From NCBI RefSeq assembly GCF_003429095.1, contig NZ_QVTE01000016.1:124001-188000 (forward strand): 64,000 bases of DNA. Reading direction: 5' to 3'. Numbering within the stretch: the stretch's first letter is position 1; each line of letters begins with the position of its first letter. This DNA is from Peribacillus saganii. Lineage in GTDB: Bacteria > Bacillota > Bacilli > Bacillales > DSM-1321. Below are positions 54,686 through 63,625 of this stretch, one piece after another. The notes under the pieces are model-generated. The model made no database searches. It saw nothing but the letters and a program-made list of their open reading frames with translations, and had not been told where the DNA came from. The position numbers were made by a program, and so were the translations under genes.

Positions 54686-56041
54686 ATGATCGAAAAAATC
54701 CTTATTGCCAATCGGGGTGAAATTGCTTCCCGAGTTATCAGGACCTGCAAAAGAATGGGCATAAAATCGGTCGCTGTATATTCGGAGGCTGACAGTGATG
54801 CTCCTTTTGTTTCAGAAGCAGATGAGTCTTATTTGCTTGGAGGTCCCCGAGTCCAGGAAAGCTACCTGAATACTGATAAGATACTTGAAATTGCCAAATC
54901 TGCGGGATGCGACGCAGTCCACCCGGGATACGGTTTTTTAAGCGAAAATGCCGGATTTGCAAGAAAGTGCAAGGAAGAGGGACTTATTTTTATCGGCCCC
55001 TCCCCGGAAGTCATTCAAAGCATGGGAAGCAAGGTTGAGGCAAGAAAAACGATGGAAGCTGCGGGCCTTCCACTTGTTCCCGGAATTAGCAGGCCATTGA
55101 AGGATGTAGAGGAAGCTGCAAACATCGCATTGGAAATCGGTTATCCGATTATGCTAAAAGCCTCTTCAGGTGGCGGCGGCATTGGCATGCAGGCTGTCCA
55201 TAATGAAGAAGAACTGCGGAAAGCTTATGAAGGAAACCAGAAGCGGGCTCAAATGTTTTTCGGAGATGGTGCGATGTTTCTTGAAAAACTGATTCAGGAG
55301 CCTAGGCATATTGAAATTCAGGTTTTGGCCGACGAGCAAGGAAATGCCGTTTATTTATGGGAGCGCGACTGCTCAATTCAACGCCGGCATCAAAAAGTTG
55401 TAGAAGAGGCACCATCCCCATTCCTTGATCAGGCAACCCGTTCCCGGATGGGGGAGGCAGCCGTCGGGGCAGTGCGGGCAATTGGCTACAGCAATGCAGG
55501 CACAATTGAATTTTTAGTAGATAGCGAGAAAAACTTCTATTTTCTTGAAATGAATACCAGGCTTCAGGTAGAGCACCCGGTAACCGAAGAGATAACGGGG
55601 CTGGATTTGGTAGAACAGCAGATCCGGATAGCTTCAGGCGATAAACTGCGGTTTAGCCAGAGTGATATAACTCTTGACGGACATGCGATAGAAGTGCGTA
55701 TTTATGCGGAAGATCCGGTAACCTTTTACCCTTCTCCCGGAAAAATCACCGGGCTCAAGCTGCCATCAGGAACTGGAGTTCGCCATGAGCTGGCGATAGG
55801 AGAAACATCGACAGTTACACATTTTTACGATCCGATGATCGCGAAATTGGTGGTAAAGGGTGAAAATAGGGAACAAGCAATCACGAAGCTGGAAAAAGCA
55901 CTTGGGGACTATCAAGTAGACGGAATCAAGACCAATATTCCAATGCTGCAGAAGGTTGTCGCTCATGAAGCGTTCAAAAAAGCTGAAACGACCACTAATT
56001 TTGTGGAAAAACATTATAAGCAATCCACAATTTCATCTTAG
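54686..56041 (+). CDS. yngHA: Biotin carboxylase subunit (YngHA, methylcrotonyl/acyl-CoA carboxylase)
   Basis: ATP-grasp enzyme that carboxylates biotin; 451 residues. NRGEIASRVIRTCKRMG at the N-terminus, GYGFLSENAGFA, ASSGGGGIGM (phosphate loop) and RDCSIQRRHQKVVEEAPS, EMNTRLQVEHPVTE. ATG at 54686 has GGTGGTG before it. With the small biotin carrier and YngE it should form a 3-methylcrotonyl-CoA type carboxylase. The fatty-acid AccC is a different gene, probably elsewhere. Confidence 0.93.
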   Translation: MIEKILIANRGEIASRVIRTCKRMGIKSVAVYSEADSDAPFVSEADESYLLGGPRVQESYLNTDKILEIAKSAGCDAVHPGYGFLSENAGFARKCKEEGLIFIGPSPEVIQSMGSKVEARKTMEAAGLPLVPGISRPLKDVEEAANIALEIGYPIMLKASSGGGGIGMQAVHNEEELRKAYEGNQKRAQMFFGDGAMFLEKLIQEPRHIEIQVLADEQGNAVYLWERDCSIQRRHQKVVEEAPSPFLDQATRSRMGEAAVGAVRAIGYSNAGTIEFLVDSEKNFYFLEMNTRLQVEHPVTEEITGLDLVEQQIRIASGDKLRFSQSDITLDGHAIEVRIYAEDPVTFYPSPGKITGLKLPSGTGVRHELAIGETSTVTHFYDPMIAKLVVKGENREQAITKLEKALGDYQVDGIKTNIPMLQKVVAHEAFKKAETTTNFVEKHYKQSTISS

Positions 56042-56059
56042 TTTAAGGAGGAAGCATGT

Positions 56060-56272
56060 ATGTCAGAAGTAAAAGCAAGTATGGCGGGAAGCGTTTGGAA
56101 AATTATAGTGGCTGAGGGTGACAGTGTTACGAACGGACAGGACATCATCATCCTGGAATCAATGAAAATGGAAATCCCGATCGCTGCTGAAGAAGACGGC
56201 ACGGTAAAGGAGATAAAAGTAGCAGAAGGAGATTTTGTAAACGAGGGCGATGTACTCGCCTTTATTGAGTAG
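56060..56272 (+). CDS. yngHB: Biotin carrier domain protein (YngHB)
   Basis: 70-residue biotinyl domain with the modified lysine Lys36 in ESMKMEIP. It shuttles carboxybiotin between YngHA and YngE. GGAGG lies before the ATG. Very short because it is only the domain itself. Confidence 0.93.
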   Translation: MSEVKASMAGSVWKIIVAEGDSVTNGQDIIILESMKMEIPIAAEEDGTVKEIKVAEGDFVNEGDVLAFIE

Positions 56273-56285
56273 GGGATGGACTAGG

Positions 56286-56701
56286 AAATGGCCAGTTTCT
56301 ATCAAACTTAAAGAAGTGGGACCGCGTAATGGACTTCAAAATGAAAAAGAGATTTTATCTACTGAGGACAAAATTGCCTGGATTAATGCCCTTTCTAAAA
56401 ACTGGGCTTCAGTATATCGAAATCACATCATTTGTCCATCCAAAATGATACCTCAGCTCGGTGATGCTGTGAAGGTTGCCGGCGGAATAACAAGGAACCC
56501 TTATGTTATTTATGCAGCACTTGTCCCAAATATGAAAGGGCTTGAAGAATATTCAAACCGGAATTGATGAGAAAAAAATAATGCAGGCAGCTTTACTGCT
56601 CCAGGAAAAATTAAAAAGGAATTTACCTAGCCACCAGATGGCAGTTTATAATGTTTCTAGTAACTTGCATAAGTTCCCAGGGAGTGAAATAAATGGATAA
56701 G
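56286..56701 (+). pseudogene. yngG: Remnant of the HMG-CoA lyase gene (yngG)
   Basis: Reads VSIKLKEVGPRNGLQNEKE, then is shifted within TCTAAAAACT and shifted back within CCAAAATG (protein YIEITSFVHPK is found in the other frame between them), then GGITRNPYVIYAALVPNMKG. After another shift IQTGIDEKK jumps to the C-terminal end QMAVYNVSSNLHKFPGSE. Most of the middle (about 150 codons) is missing, including metal-binding residues. It cannot make a working lyase. The last bases overlap the start of yngF. Confidence 0.85.
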
Positions 56702-57475
56702 TTGATTGAAATTCATCGGTATGATGAGGGAATATCACTTCTGGTTTTAAATCGTCCTCAAGCAGCAAATGCCTTGTCAAAACAAATGCTAAGCGAACTT
56801 TCAGCTGAAATAGCTAAATTCCGGCATGATGGAAGTGTTCGCTGTTTGATAATTACAGGTGCGGGTGATAAGGCTTTTTGTGCAGGTGCTGACCTGAAGG
56901 AACGTTCCGGGATGAATGAGACAGAGGTCAGGCAGGCTGTGGCTGCTATCAGGGATGCAATTAATGGAGTTGAGAGTCTGCCCCAGCCCGTAATAGCAGC
57001 CATTAACGGTGCGGCTTTTGGCGGTGGTCTTGAATTGGCGCTTGCATGCGACATCAGAATTTCGGCTGAGCATTCGAGGATGGGACTTACCGAAACCTCT
57101 CTTGGAATAATACCTGGAGCTGGTGGCACCCAGCGGCTTCCGCGTCTTATCGGTGTCTCGGCTGCGAAGGCATTGATCTTTACAGCCAAGAGGATTTCTG
57201 CTCAAGAAGCCGAACAGTTATGTATCACAAGTAGAACCGTTCCTGCAGATGAATTACTGCCCGCTGCTCTAGAGCTTGCCCGGGAAATTGTTAAAAATGC
57301 ACCTTTAGCGCTTTATGCAGCGAAAAAAGCAATCAATAATGGAATGGAAACAGACCTGGCTACCGGTTTGAGAATAGAGGAAATGTGCTATGAAACTACG
57401 ATTCATAGTGAAGACCGGAAAGAAGGGCTTCAGGCATTTAAGGAAAAACGAATGCCCGTATATACAGGCAAATAA
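56693..57475 (+). CDS. yngF: Enoyl-CoA hydratase/isomerase (YngF, methylglutaconyl-CoA hydratase-like)
   Basis: 260-residue crotonase. CAGADLKER and GAAFGGGLELALACDIRI (oxyanion hole) with ETSLGIIPGAGGTQRLPRL, holding the catalytic glutamates. In the leucine pathway it hydrates 3-methylglutaconyl-CoA to HMG-CoA. Its start lies within the end of the yngG remnant, preceded by GGGAGTG. Confidence 0.92.
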   Translation: MDKLIEIHRYDEGISLLVLNRPQAANALSKQMLSELSAEIAKFRHDGSVRCLIITGAGDKAFCAGADLKERSGMNETEVRQAVAAIRDAINGVESLPQPVIAAINGAAFGGGLELALACDIRISAEHSRMGLTETSLGIIPGAGGTQRLPRLIGVSAAKALIFTAKRISAQEAEQLCITSRTVPADELLPAALELAREIVKNAPLALYAAKKAINNGMETDLATGLRIEEMCYETTIHSEDRKEGLQAFKEKRMPVYTGK

Positions 57476-57495
57476 CAGGGAGGGATAAAAAGACG

Positions 57496-59025
57496 ATGTC
57501 ATTGCAGGAGAAACTGGTGGAAACCGTAGAGAAAATCAGCAAGGGCGGTTCTGTTAAATATCATGAAAAAAATGCGGAAAAAGGTAAGCTGTTTGTCCGC
57601 GAACGTTTAAAGCATTTGTTTGATAATGATGTGGAAATTGAAGATGCATTTTTTGCAAATTGTATGAAGGATGGCCTTCCAGCAGACGGGGTTGTCACCG
57701 GGATCGGCAAAATTGGCGGCAGGACTGTATGTGTCATGGCGAATGATTCAACAGTAAAAGCAGGTTCCTGGGGATCGCGGACGGTTGAAAAAATCATCAG
57801 GATCCAGGAAACAGCCGGAAAATTGAATGTGCCATTGCTATATCTTGTTGACTCAGCCGGGGCACGGATTACCGACCAGGTTGAGATGTTCCCTGGAAGG
57901 CGGGGAGCAGGCCGAATTTTTTATAATCAGGTGAAACTATCTGGAAAAGTCCCTCAAGTCTGCTTATTATTCGGTCCATCAGCTGCAGGCGGGGCTTATA
58001 TCCCAGCTTTCTGTGATATCGTCGTGATGGTAGATGGAAATGCTTCCATGTATCTTGGATCACCAAGGATGGCAGAAATGGTTATCGGTGAAAAAGTAAC
58101 CGAAGAACAAATGGGAGGAGCAAAAATGCATTGTTCGGTTTCAGGGTGCGGAGATGTACTGGTCAAATCTGAGGAAGAAGCGATTGATTATGCAAGAAGC
58201 TATCTGTCCTACTTCCCGGCAAATTTCCGCGAAAAGCCGCCGATTCTTGATTCAAAGAGTGTAAGAGAATTTGAAAAAAGCATGGAGGAACTAATTCCTG
58301 CAAACCAAAACGCACCATTTAATATGTACGATTTAATTGACAGGCTAATTGATGAGGATAGCTTTTGTGAAATTAAAAAACTTTTCGCACCTGAGCTAAT
58401 TACTGGGCTAGCCCGGCTGGATGGTGAATCCATCGGTATCATTGCAAATCAGCCAAAGGTCAAGGGTGGCGTACTTTTCCATGATTCAGCAGATAAAGCG
58501 GCAAAATTTATTGCCCTTTGTGATGCCTTCAACATTCCGCTGCTGTTCCTTGCTGATATTCCAGGCTTTATGATCGGGACCAAAGTGGAACAAGCAGGAA
58601 TTATCCGCCATGGCGCGAAGATGATTTCTGCTATGAGCGAAGCAACCGTGCCGAAAATATCTGTTGTTGTCCGCAAAGCTTATGGAGCAGGACTTTATGC
58701 GATGGCCGGCCCGGCATTTGAGCCGGATTGCTGCCTGGCGCTTCCTTCTGCTTCTATTGCTGTTATGGGCCCGGAAGCAGCTGTAAATGCCGTTTATGCT
58801 AATAAAATTAACGCACTGCCGCCTGAGGAACGCAGTACATTCATAGCGTTAAAAAGGGAAGAGTACAAAAAAGATATAGATATTTATCGCCTTGCGTCAG
58901 AAATGATCGTAGATGGAATAGTCCAGCCAAACAATTTACGAAATGAATTAATTGCCCGGTTCGATGCATACAGGAGTAAAATGCAAATCTTTACAGAACG
59001 AAAGCATGGGGTATACCCGGTCTAA
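57496..59025 (+). CDS. yngE: Acyl-CoA carboxyltransferase subunit (YngE)
   Basis: 509-residue carboxyltransferase of the methylcrotonyl/propionyl-CoA type. VDSAGARITDQVEMFPGRRG near residue 118, GPSAAGGAYIPAFCD near 154 and a second crotonase half with DIPGFMIGTKVEQAGI near 350 and KAYGAGLYAMAGPAF. Transfers CO2 from biotin on YngHB to the acyl-CoA. GGGAGGG lies before the ATG. Last gene of the operon, followed by a terminator. Confidence 0.93.
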   Translation: MSLQEKLVETVEKISKGGSVKYHEKNAEKGKLFVRERLKHLFDNDVEIEDAFFANCMKDGLPADGVVTGIGKIGGRTVCVMANDSTVKAGSWGSRTVEKIIRIQETAGKLNVPLLYLVDSAGARITDQVEMFPGRRGAGRIFYNQVKLSGKVPQVCLLFGPSAAGGAYIPAFCDIVVMVDGNASMYLGSPRMAEMVIGEKVTEEQMGGAKMHCSVSGCGDVLVKSEEEAIDYARSYLSYFPANFREKPPILDSKSVREFEKSMEELIPANQNAPFNMYDLIDRLIDEDSFCEIKKLFAPELITGLARLDGESIGIIANQPKVKGGVLFHDSADKAAKFIALCDAFNIPLLFLADIPGFMIGTKVEQAGIIRHGAKMISAMSEATVPKISVVVRKAYGAGLYAMAGPAFEPDCCLALPSASIAVMGPEAAVNAVYANKINALPPEERSTFIALKREEYKKDIDIYRLASEMIVDGIVQPNNLRNELIARFDAYRSKMQIFTERKHGVYPV

Positions 59026-59038
59026 AAATTAGTATGGC

Positions 59039-59067
59039 AGCCCTGCTGTTAAGGCGGGGTTTTTTTT
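59039..59067 (+). terminator. Terminator after yngE
   Basis: CCCTGC / GCGGGG stem with a 7-base loop and eight T residues. Confidence 0.8.
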
Positions 59068-59095
59068 GATTTGCATTAATTTTATGAGCAAATGG

Positions 59096-59123
59096 TTGAA
59101 TTTTCCTTGAAAGGATATATTAT
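59096..59123 (+). promoter_or_regulatory. Probable promoter of pncA-pncB-nadE
   Basis: TTGAAT, 16 bases, TATTAT, about 95 bases before pncA. No NAD-repressor site was recognised. Confidence 0.4.
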
Positions 59124-59217
59124 TATTATAAATAAGAATAAGTGAACGATCTCACAAATAATATGGTTTTTAGCCTTAATTACGCAATGAATCACAGGAA
59201 TGGAGAGGAGAAATACA

Positions 59218-59769
59218 ATGACCAATAAAGCCATGATCAATATTGACTATACATATGACTTTGTTGCCGAAGATGGAGCTTTAACCTGCGGAAAGCCTGG
59301 TCAAGAGATAGAGGAAAGTATAACAAGGTTGACAAAGGAGTTCATAGATCGCGGGGATTTTGTTGTATTTGCTGTAGATGTCCACTTGTCCAAAGATGAA
59401 TACCACCCTGAAACGCAGCTCTTCCCTCCTCATAATATTAAAGGAACTAAAGGCAGGGATTTATACGGGGCATTGGACAGCCTCTACGAAGATAATAAAA
59501 TGAAGGAAAATGTTTATTATATGGATAAAACCCGCTACTCAGCGTTTGCCGGTACGGATCTTGAGTTGAAATTAAGGGAGCGGGGCATTTCAGAACTTCA
59601 TTTAATTGGAGTCTGTACCGATATTTGCGTTCTTCATACCGCAGTTGATGCCTATAATAAAGGCTTTTCGATAGTTGTCCATAAAAATGCTGTGGCCTCT
59701 TTTAATCCAAATGGGCATGAATGGGCGTTAGGACACTTCGAAGGATCTCTCGGAGCAAAAGTATTATAA
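59218..59769 (+). CDS. pncA: Nicotinamidase of the isochorismatase family
   Basis: Hydrolyses nicotinamide to nicotinate. 183 residues; INIDYTYDF with the catalytic aspartate near the N-terminus, FVVFAVDVHLSKDEYHPE and the catalytic cysteine in GVCTDICVLHTA. The YueJ type of Bacillus, next to pncB as in B. subtilis. GAGAGGAG lies before the ATG at 59218. First gene of an NAD-salvage operon. Confidence 0.9.
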   Translation: MTNKAMINIDYTYDFVAEDGALTCGKPGQEIEESITRLTKEFIDRGDFVVFAVDVHLSKDEYHPETQLFPPHNIKGTKGRDLYGALDSLYEDNKMKENVYYMDKTRYSAFAGTDLELKLRERGISELHLIGVCTDICVLHTAVDAYNKGFSIVVHKNAVASFNPNGHEWALGHFEGSLGAKVL

Positions 59770-59814
59770 TAATGGCAGTAGTTTAAACAGCTATTTTAAC
59801 CTGGAGGTTTAATC

Positions 59815-61275
59815 ATGAGTTCGCATTATGTAGATGACAGCCTGATGCTGCATACCGATCTATATCAAATTAATATGGCCCAGACTTATTGGAATGATAA
59901 AAAGCATAATAAACAAGCAGTCTTCGAGTTATATTTCCGCCACCTTCCTTTTGGAAATGGGTACGGAGTGTTTGCCGGACTTGAAAAGATCATTCACTAT
60001 CTTGAGAACTTCCGGTTCACAGAGAGCGACATTTCTTATTTGCGTGAAGAACTCGGCTATGAAGAGGACTTTTTAGAATATTTAACCAGCCTCCGCTTTA
60101 CTGGAACACTGCGTTCTATGCAGGAAGGTGAATTGGTTTTTGGCAATGAGCCGATCATGCGGGTCGAGGCACCGCTTGGGGTAGCTCAGCTGATTGAAAC
60201 GGCACTTCTAAATATCGTGAATTATCAAACCCTGATTGCCACAAAAGCTGCAAGAATTAAAGAAGTTATCAGAGACTCAGTGGCAATGGAGTTTGGCACA
60301 AGAAGGGCACATGAAATGGATGCCGCTATTTGGGGTACAAGAGCTGCGTATATCGCCGGGTTTTCTTCAACAAGCAATGTTCGTGCCGGTAAACTATTTG
60401 GAATTCCTGTTTCCGGAACACATGCCCACTCTCTGGTTCAGGCATACAGAGACGAATATAGGGCATTCCATGAGTATGCAAGCAGCCATAAAGACTGTGT
60501 GTTCCTTGTTGATACATACGATACACTAAAGTCGGGTGTTCCCAATGCCATCAAAGTGGCAAAGGAGCTCGGCGACAAAATCAATTTTATAGGCGTTCGC
60601 CTTGATAGCGGCGATTTGGCTTACTTGTCCAAGGAAACAAGAAAAATGCTTGATGAAGCAGGTTTTACGAAAACGAAGATCATTGCCTCGAATGACTTAG
60701 ATGAATACACCATCATAAATCTGCAGTCTCAAGGAGCCAAAATTGATGTCTGGGGTATCGGAACGAAGCTGATAACAGCATTCGAACAGGCTGCATTGGG
60801 AGCTGTTTATAAATTAGTTTCAATTGAAGATGAAAAAGGGAATATGGCAGATACAATAAAAATTTCCGGAAACCCTGAAAAAGTAACAACTCCGGGACTC
60901 AAGAGAGTGTACCGCATAGTTAATTCAATAAATAACCATGCGGAAGGCGATTACATCGCGATGGAGGATGAAAATCCTCAAGAAGAAGACCACCTGAAAA
61001 TGTTCCATCCTGTCCATACTTATATCAGCAAATTCGTGACTAATTTTACAGCACGAGAATTGCATAAAGTGATCTTTCAGGAAGGCAGGCTGGTTTACGA
61101 ACTGCCATCTCTAAATGAAGTTCGCTCATTCTTGCAGGAAAATTTGGTTCAGCTTTGGCCTGAATACAGAAGGTCTCTTAATCCGGAGGAATATCCGGTC
61201 GACTTAAGCCAGAAATGCTGGGACAATAAAATGGCAAGAATTGAAGAAATCAGAAAGAAGGTTGCGGACCTTTAA
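59815..61275 (+). CDS. pncB: Nicotinate phosphoribosyltransferase
   Basis: Converts nicotinate and PRPP to nicotinate mononucleotide. 486 residues. TDLYQINMAQTYW near residue 14, EFGTRRAHEMDAA and SSTSNVRAGKLFGIPVSGTH bind nicotinate and phosphate; VRLDSGDLAYLSKETRK near residue 262. TGGAGG precedes the ATG. Links PncA with NadE. Confidence 0.95.
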   Translation: MSSHYVDDSLMLHTDLYQINMAQTYWNDKKHNKQAVFELYFRHLPFGNGYGVFAGLEKIIHYLENFRFTESDISYLREELGYEEDFLEYLTSLRFTGTLRSMQEGELVFGNEPIMRVEAPLGVAQLIETALLNIVNYQTLIATKAARIKEVIRDSVAMEFGTRRAHEMDAAIWGTRAAYIAGFSSTSNVRAGKLFGIPVSGTHAHSLVQAYRDEYRAFHEYASSHKDCVFLVDTYDTLKSGVPNAIKVAKELGDKINFIGVRLDSGDLAYLSKETRKMLDEAGFTKTKIIASNDLDEYTIINLQSQGAKIDVWGIGTKLITAFEQAALGAVYKLVSIEDEKGNMADTIKISGNPEKVTTPGLKRVYRIVNSINNHAEGDYIAMEDENPQEEDHLKMFHPVHTYISKFVTNFTARELHKVIFQEGRLVYELPSLNEVRSFLQENLVQLWPEYRRSLNPEEYPVDLSQKCWDNKMARIEEIRKKVADL

Positions 61276-61338
61276 AAGCTGGCTGTTAAACATGCATAAT
61301 TTCTTTCAAATCTTTTTATAGAAAGCAGGGGAATATTC

Positions 61339-62169
61339 ATGAGGCAACTACAAAAAGAAATCATCGAAAAATTATTGGTCCAGCCAACAATTGATCCGGA
61401 AACTGAATTCCGCAGAAGTGTGGATTTCCTTAAGGGCTATTTGAAAAAATATCCGTTTCTAAAAAGCCTGGTCCTTGGTATCTCGGGCGGACAGGATTCA
61501 ACCCTATGCGGTTATATCGCCCAGACAGCGGTTAACGAGCTGAATCTGGAAAAGGGTACTGATGAATATTTGTTCGCAGCTGTCAGGCTGCCATACGGTG
61601 AGCAAATAGATGAAGAGGATGCACAAGCTGCCCTTGATTGGATCAAGCCAAGCAAGTCTGTTACCGTTAATATCAAGCCTGCAGTTGATGCCAGTGTCAA
61701 AGCAGTTGAAGAAGGCACTGGCGAGAGCCTGAGCGACTTCCTTAAAGGCAATGTAAAAGCCCGAGAACGAATGAAGGTACAATATGATCTTGCAGGAATT
61801 TATAAAGGGGTTGTTCTGGGAACAGACCACGCGGCAGAAGCTGTTACCGGTTTCTTTACCAAGCATGGTGATGGCGCTGCTGATCTCGTTCCGTTATACC
61901 GTCTGAACAAACGCCAGGGGAGAGAAATCCTTAAATATCTTGGTGCCCCGGAGCGACTGTATTTAAAAGTTCCGACTGCTGACTTGGAAGATAATAAACC
62001 GCTAATTCCAGATGAAGTTGCACTTGGAGTTTCATATGAAGAAATAGATGACTATTTGGAAGGAAAAGACATTAATCCGGAAAACGCAGAAAAGCTTGAA
62101 GGTTGGTACTTAAAAACCGAGCATAAAAGACATGAAGCTATCTCTGTTTATGATAATTGGTGGAAATAA
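61339..62169 (+). CDS. nadE: Ammonia-dependent NAD synthetase
   Basis: Last step of NAD synthesis: amidates nicotinate adenine dinucleotide. 276 residues with the ATP-pyrophosphatase loop GISGGQDST (48-56), [20 protein letters not shown] near residue 173 and no N-terminal amidase domain. GCAGGGG lies before the ATG. NadD is not in this cluster. Confidence 0.95.
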   Translation: MRQLQKEIIEKLLVQPTIDPETEFRRSVDFLKGYLKKYPFLKSLVLGISGGQDSTLCGYIAQTAVNELNLEKGTDEYLFAAVRLPYGEQIDEEDAQAALDWIKPSKSVTVNIKPAVDASVKAVEEGTGESLSDFLKGNVKARERMKVQYDLAGIYKGVVLGTDHAAEAVTGFFTKHGDGAADLVPLYRLNKRQGREILKYLGAPERLYLKVPTADLEDNKPLIPDEVALGVSYEEIDDYLEGKDINPENAEKLEGWYLKTEHKRHEAISVYDNWWK

Positions 62170-62181
62170 ATAACAAAAGTG

Positions 62182-62221
62182 CAAGCTGTCAGAATTTTAT
62201 CTGGCGGCTTGTTTTTATTTT
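62182..62221 (+). terminator. Terminator after nadE
   Basis: CAAGCTGTCAG / CTGGCGGCTTG stem (one or two imperfect pairs) with an 8-base loop and TTTTTATTTT. Confidence 0.8.
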
Positions 62222-62269
62222 AAAACAATGAAAAAATATTTATGATTTTGCTGTTAAACTTGCCTATTT

Positions 62270-62740
62270 ATTTACGCTCCAGGTACACGCTTTTTCGCAG
62301 GCGGTTCGGGAGCCTCTCGGTGCTTGCGTCTGAGGGGTCTTCATTGACACGCGTTTCCCTAAGGACGTTGAATTGGCTTCCCCGTATAAACATCGCACGA
62401 GAAAATGCGGTTGCATTTTCGAGAAGTCTCGTACCTTCTTCTCCAATTTAGAAAAACTTAAGCGCCCTGGCCAAGGTCATTGACTAAAGTCTAGCAGGGT
62501 TGAGGTCTAAGGCCATTTCAACCTCCGTCCTGTGCCAAACGGCGACGTCAGCACATCCTTGTAGAGGAAGAGTGGCTTAGGTCGCCGCGTCCAGTGGCAA
62601 CGCCGTTCTAACCCACAGTCTGTGGGTCTCCGGCAAGCATAAGACAAACGCTGGCAGAAGGGGCTTTTTTCCTACCGAAGCGTTTGGCTAGCGACCTCGA
62701 GGAGCTGGGCGCAGCAGCTAGACATCAACAAAGTTCCAAA
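62270..62740. repeat. Structured GC-richer non-coding element, repeat-like
   Basis: No coding frame fits. Base composition is clearly richer in G+C than the flanks. Several perfect hairpins are present: GAAAATGC-GGTT-GCATTTTC (62401-62420), GGTTGA..TCAACC (62498-62523), GGCGAC..GTCGCC (62541-62586) and ACCCACA-GTC-TGTGGGT (62611-62627). Imperfect inverted ends occur (GCGCCCTGG at 62462, GCTGGGCGC at 62704). It resembles repeated intergenic elements I have seen in Bacillus genomes. Whether it is a mobile element remnant or an RNA is open. Confidence 0.55.
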
Positions 62741-62901
62741 ATCAACAACATAGCTAAGATTTTAGTAAAAAAATGAAAAAACCGAGTGGATAACCTTTAA
62801 ACGGGGTATACAGATAAAAGGGTTTTACTAACTATGTTTGTGAATACTATTACACTTATAGGGCTGTTATCTTATTGAAATTATCTTCGGGGGTGCGTTA
62901 C

Positions 62902-63543
62902 ATGATAGCACAGTCAAACCAAATAAAGAACCGTAACCCAAAAACACCAATTAGATTCGTGGCTAGAACTATAGGCGGAATATTGCTTTGCCAGTTTTTG
63001 TTCACTGGACAGGCATTTGCCAGCGAAACGTACACAGTGAAAAAGGGAGATACATGGGACCGGATCAGTAAAGCCGCGGGTTATCCAGCCAGTGAGCTTA
63101 TGGCTCTCAACAATAAGAAAAATAATTTCCTTGCAGCGGGTGAATTGATACAGCTGCCAGAAAGTAAAAAATCAGCGGGTCAACCTGCCTTGAATAACAA
63201 GTCCATGCCTGGTGCCACCTACACCGTTGTTAAGGGAGACACACTTTATAGCATAGCTGAACGATTCGGTTCGACTATTAAAGCTTTAAAGCAGGAAAAT
63301 AAATTAACGAAAAATTCTATAAAAGCTGGCCAGAAGCTGAAGATACAAACCCTTGGAGAGACAATTGCGATTATAGTAGGAGCAGCGGACGCCAATTCCG
63401 TCGAATTTAAGGTGGATTCAGAATATCAGGTTTTCAGGGTCCCAAACAGGAGCGGGGAAGTCTTTCAGGGTTTAAAAGGCAAAAAGGTGAAACTCACATA
63501 TAAAAAAGCTAATAATGAAATTATCACCTATACAGTTCAATAG
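62902..63543 (+). CDS. Secreted protein with two LysM domains
   Basis: 213 residues: N-terminal signal region (IGGILLCQFLFTGQAFA), then two LysM modules, ETYTVKKGDTWDRISKAAG and ATYTVVKGDTLYSIAERFG, which bind peptidoglycan, and a C-terminal beta domain without a recognised catalytic motif. Probably bound to the cell wall or spore. The ATG at 62902 follows GGGGGTG; a TTG at 62875 would add nine residues. Single gene. Confidence 0.85.
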   Translation: MIAQSNQIKNRNPKTPIRFVARTIGGILLCQFLFTGQAFASETYTVKKGDTWDRISKAAGYPASELMALNNKKNNFLAAGELIQLPESKKSAGQPALNNKSMPGATYTVVKGDTLYSIAERFGSTIKALKQENKLTKNSIKAGQKLKIQTLGETIAIIVGAADANSVEFKVDSEYQVFRVPNRSGEVFQGLKGKKVKLTYKKANNEIITYTVQ

Positions 63544-63551
63544 TTAAAGAT

Positions 63552-63594
63552 AGCCCGCGGTGAAGTGACAATTTTCCGCGGGCTGGTTTTGTTC
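63552..63594. terminator. Terminator between the LysM gene and the synthetase gene
   Basis: AGCCCGCGG / CCGCGGGCT stem with a 15-base loop, followed by GGTTTTGTTC on the plus strand. Confidence 0.65.
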
Positions 63595-63625
63595 TATTGT
63601 CATGTAATTACTCCGGGCATTGCAA

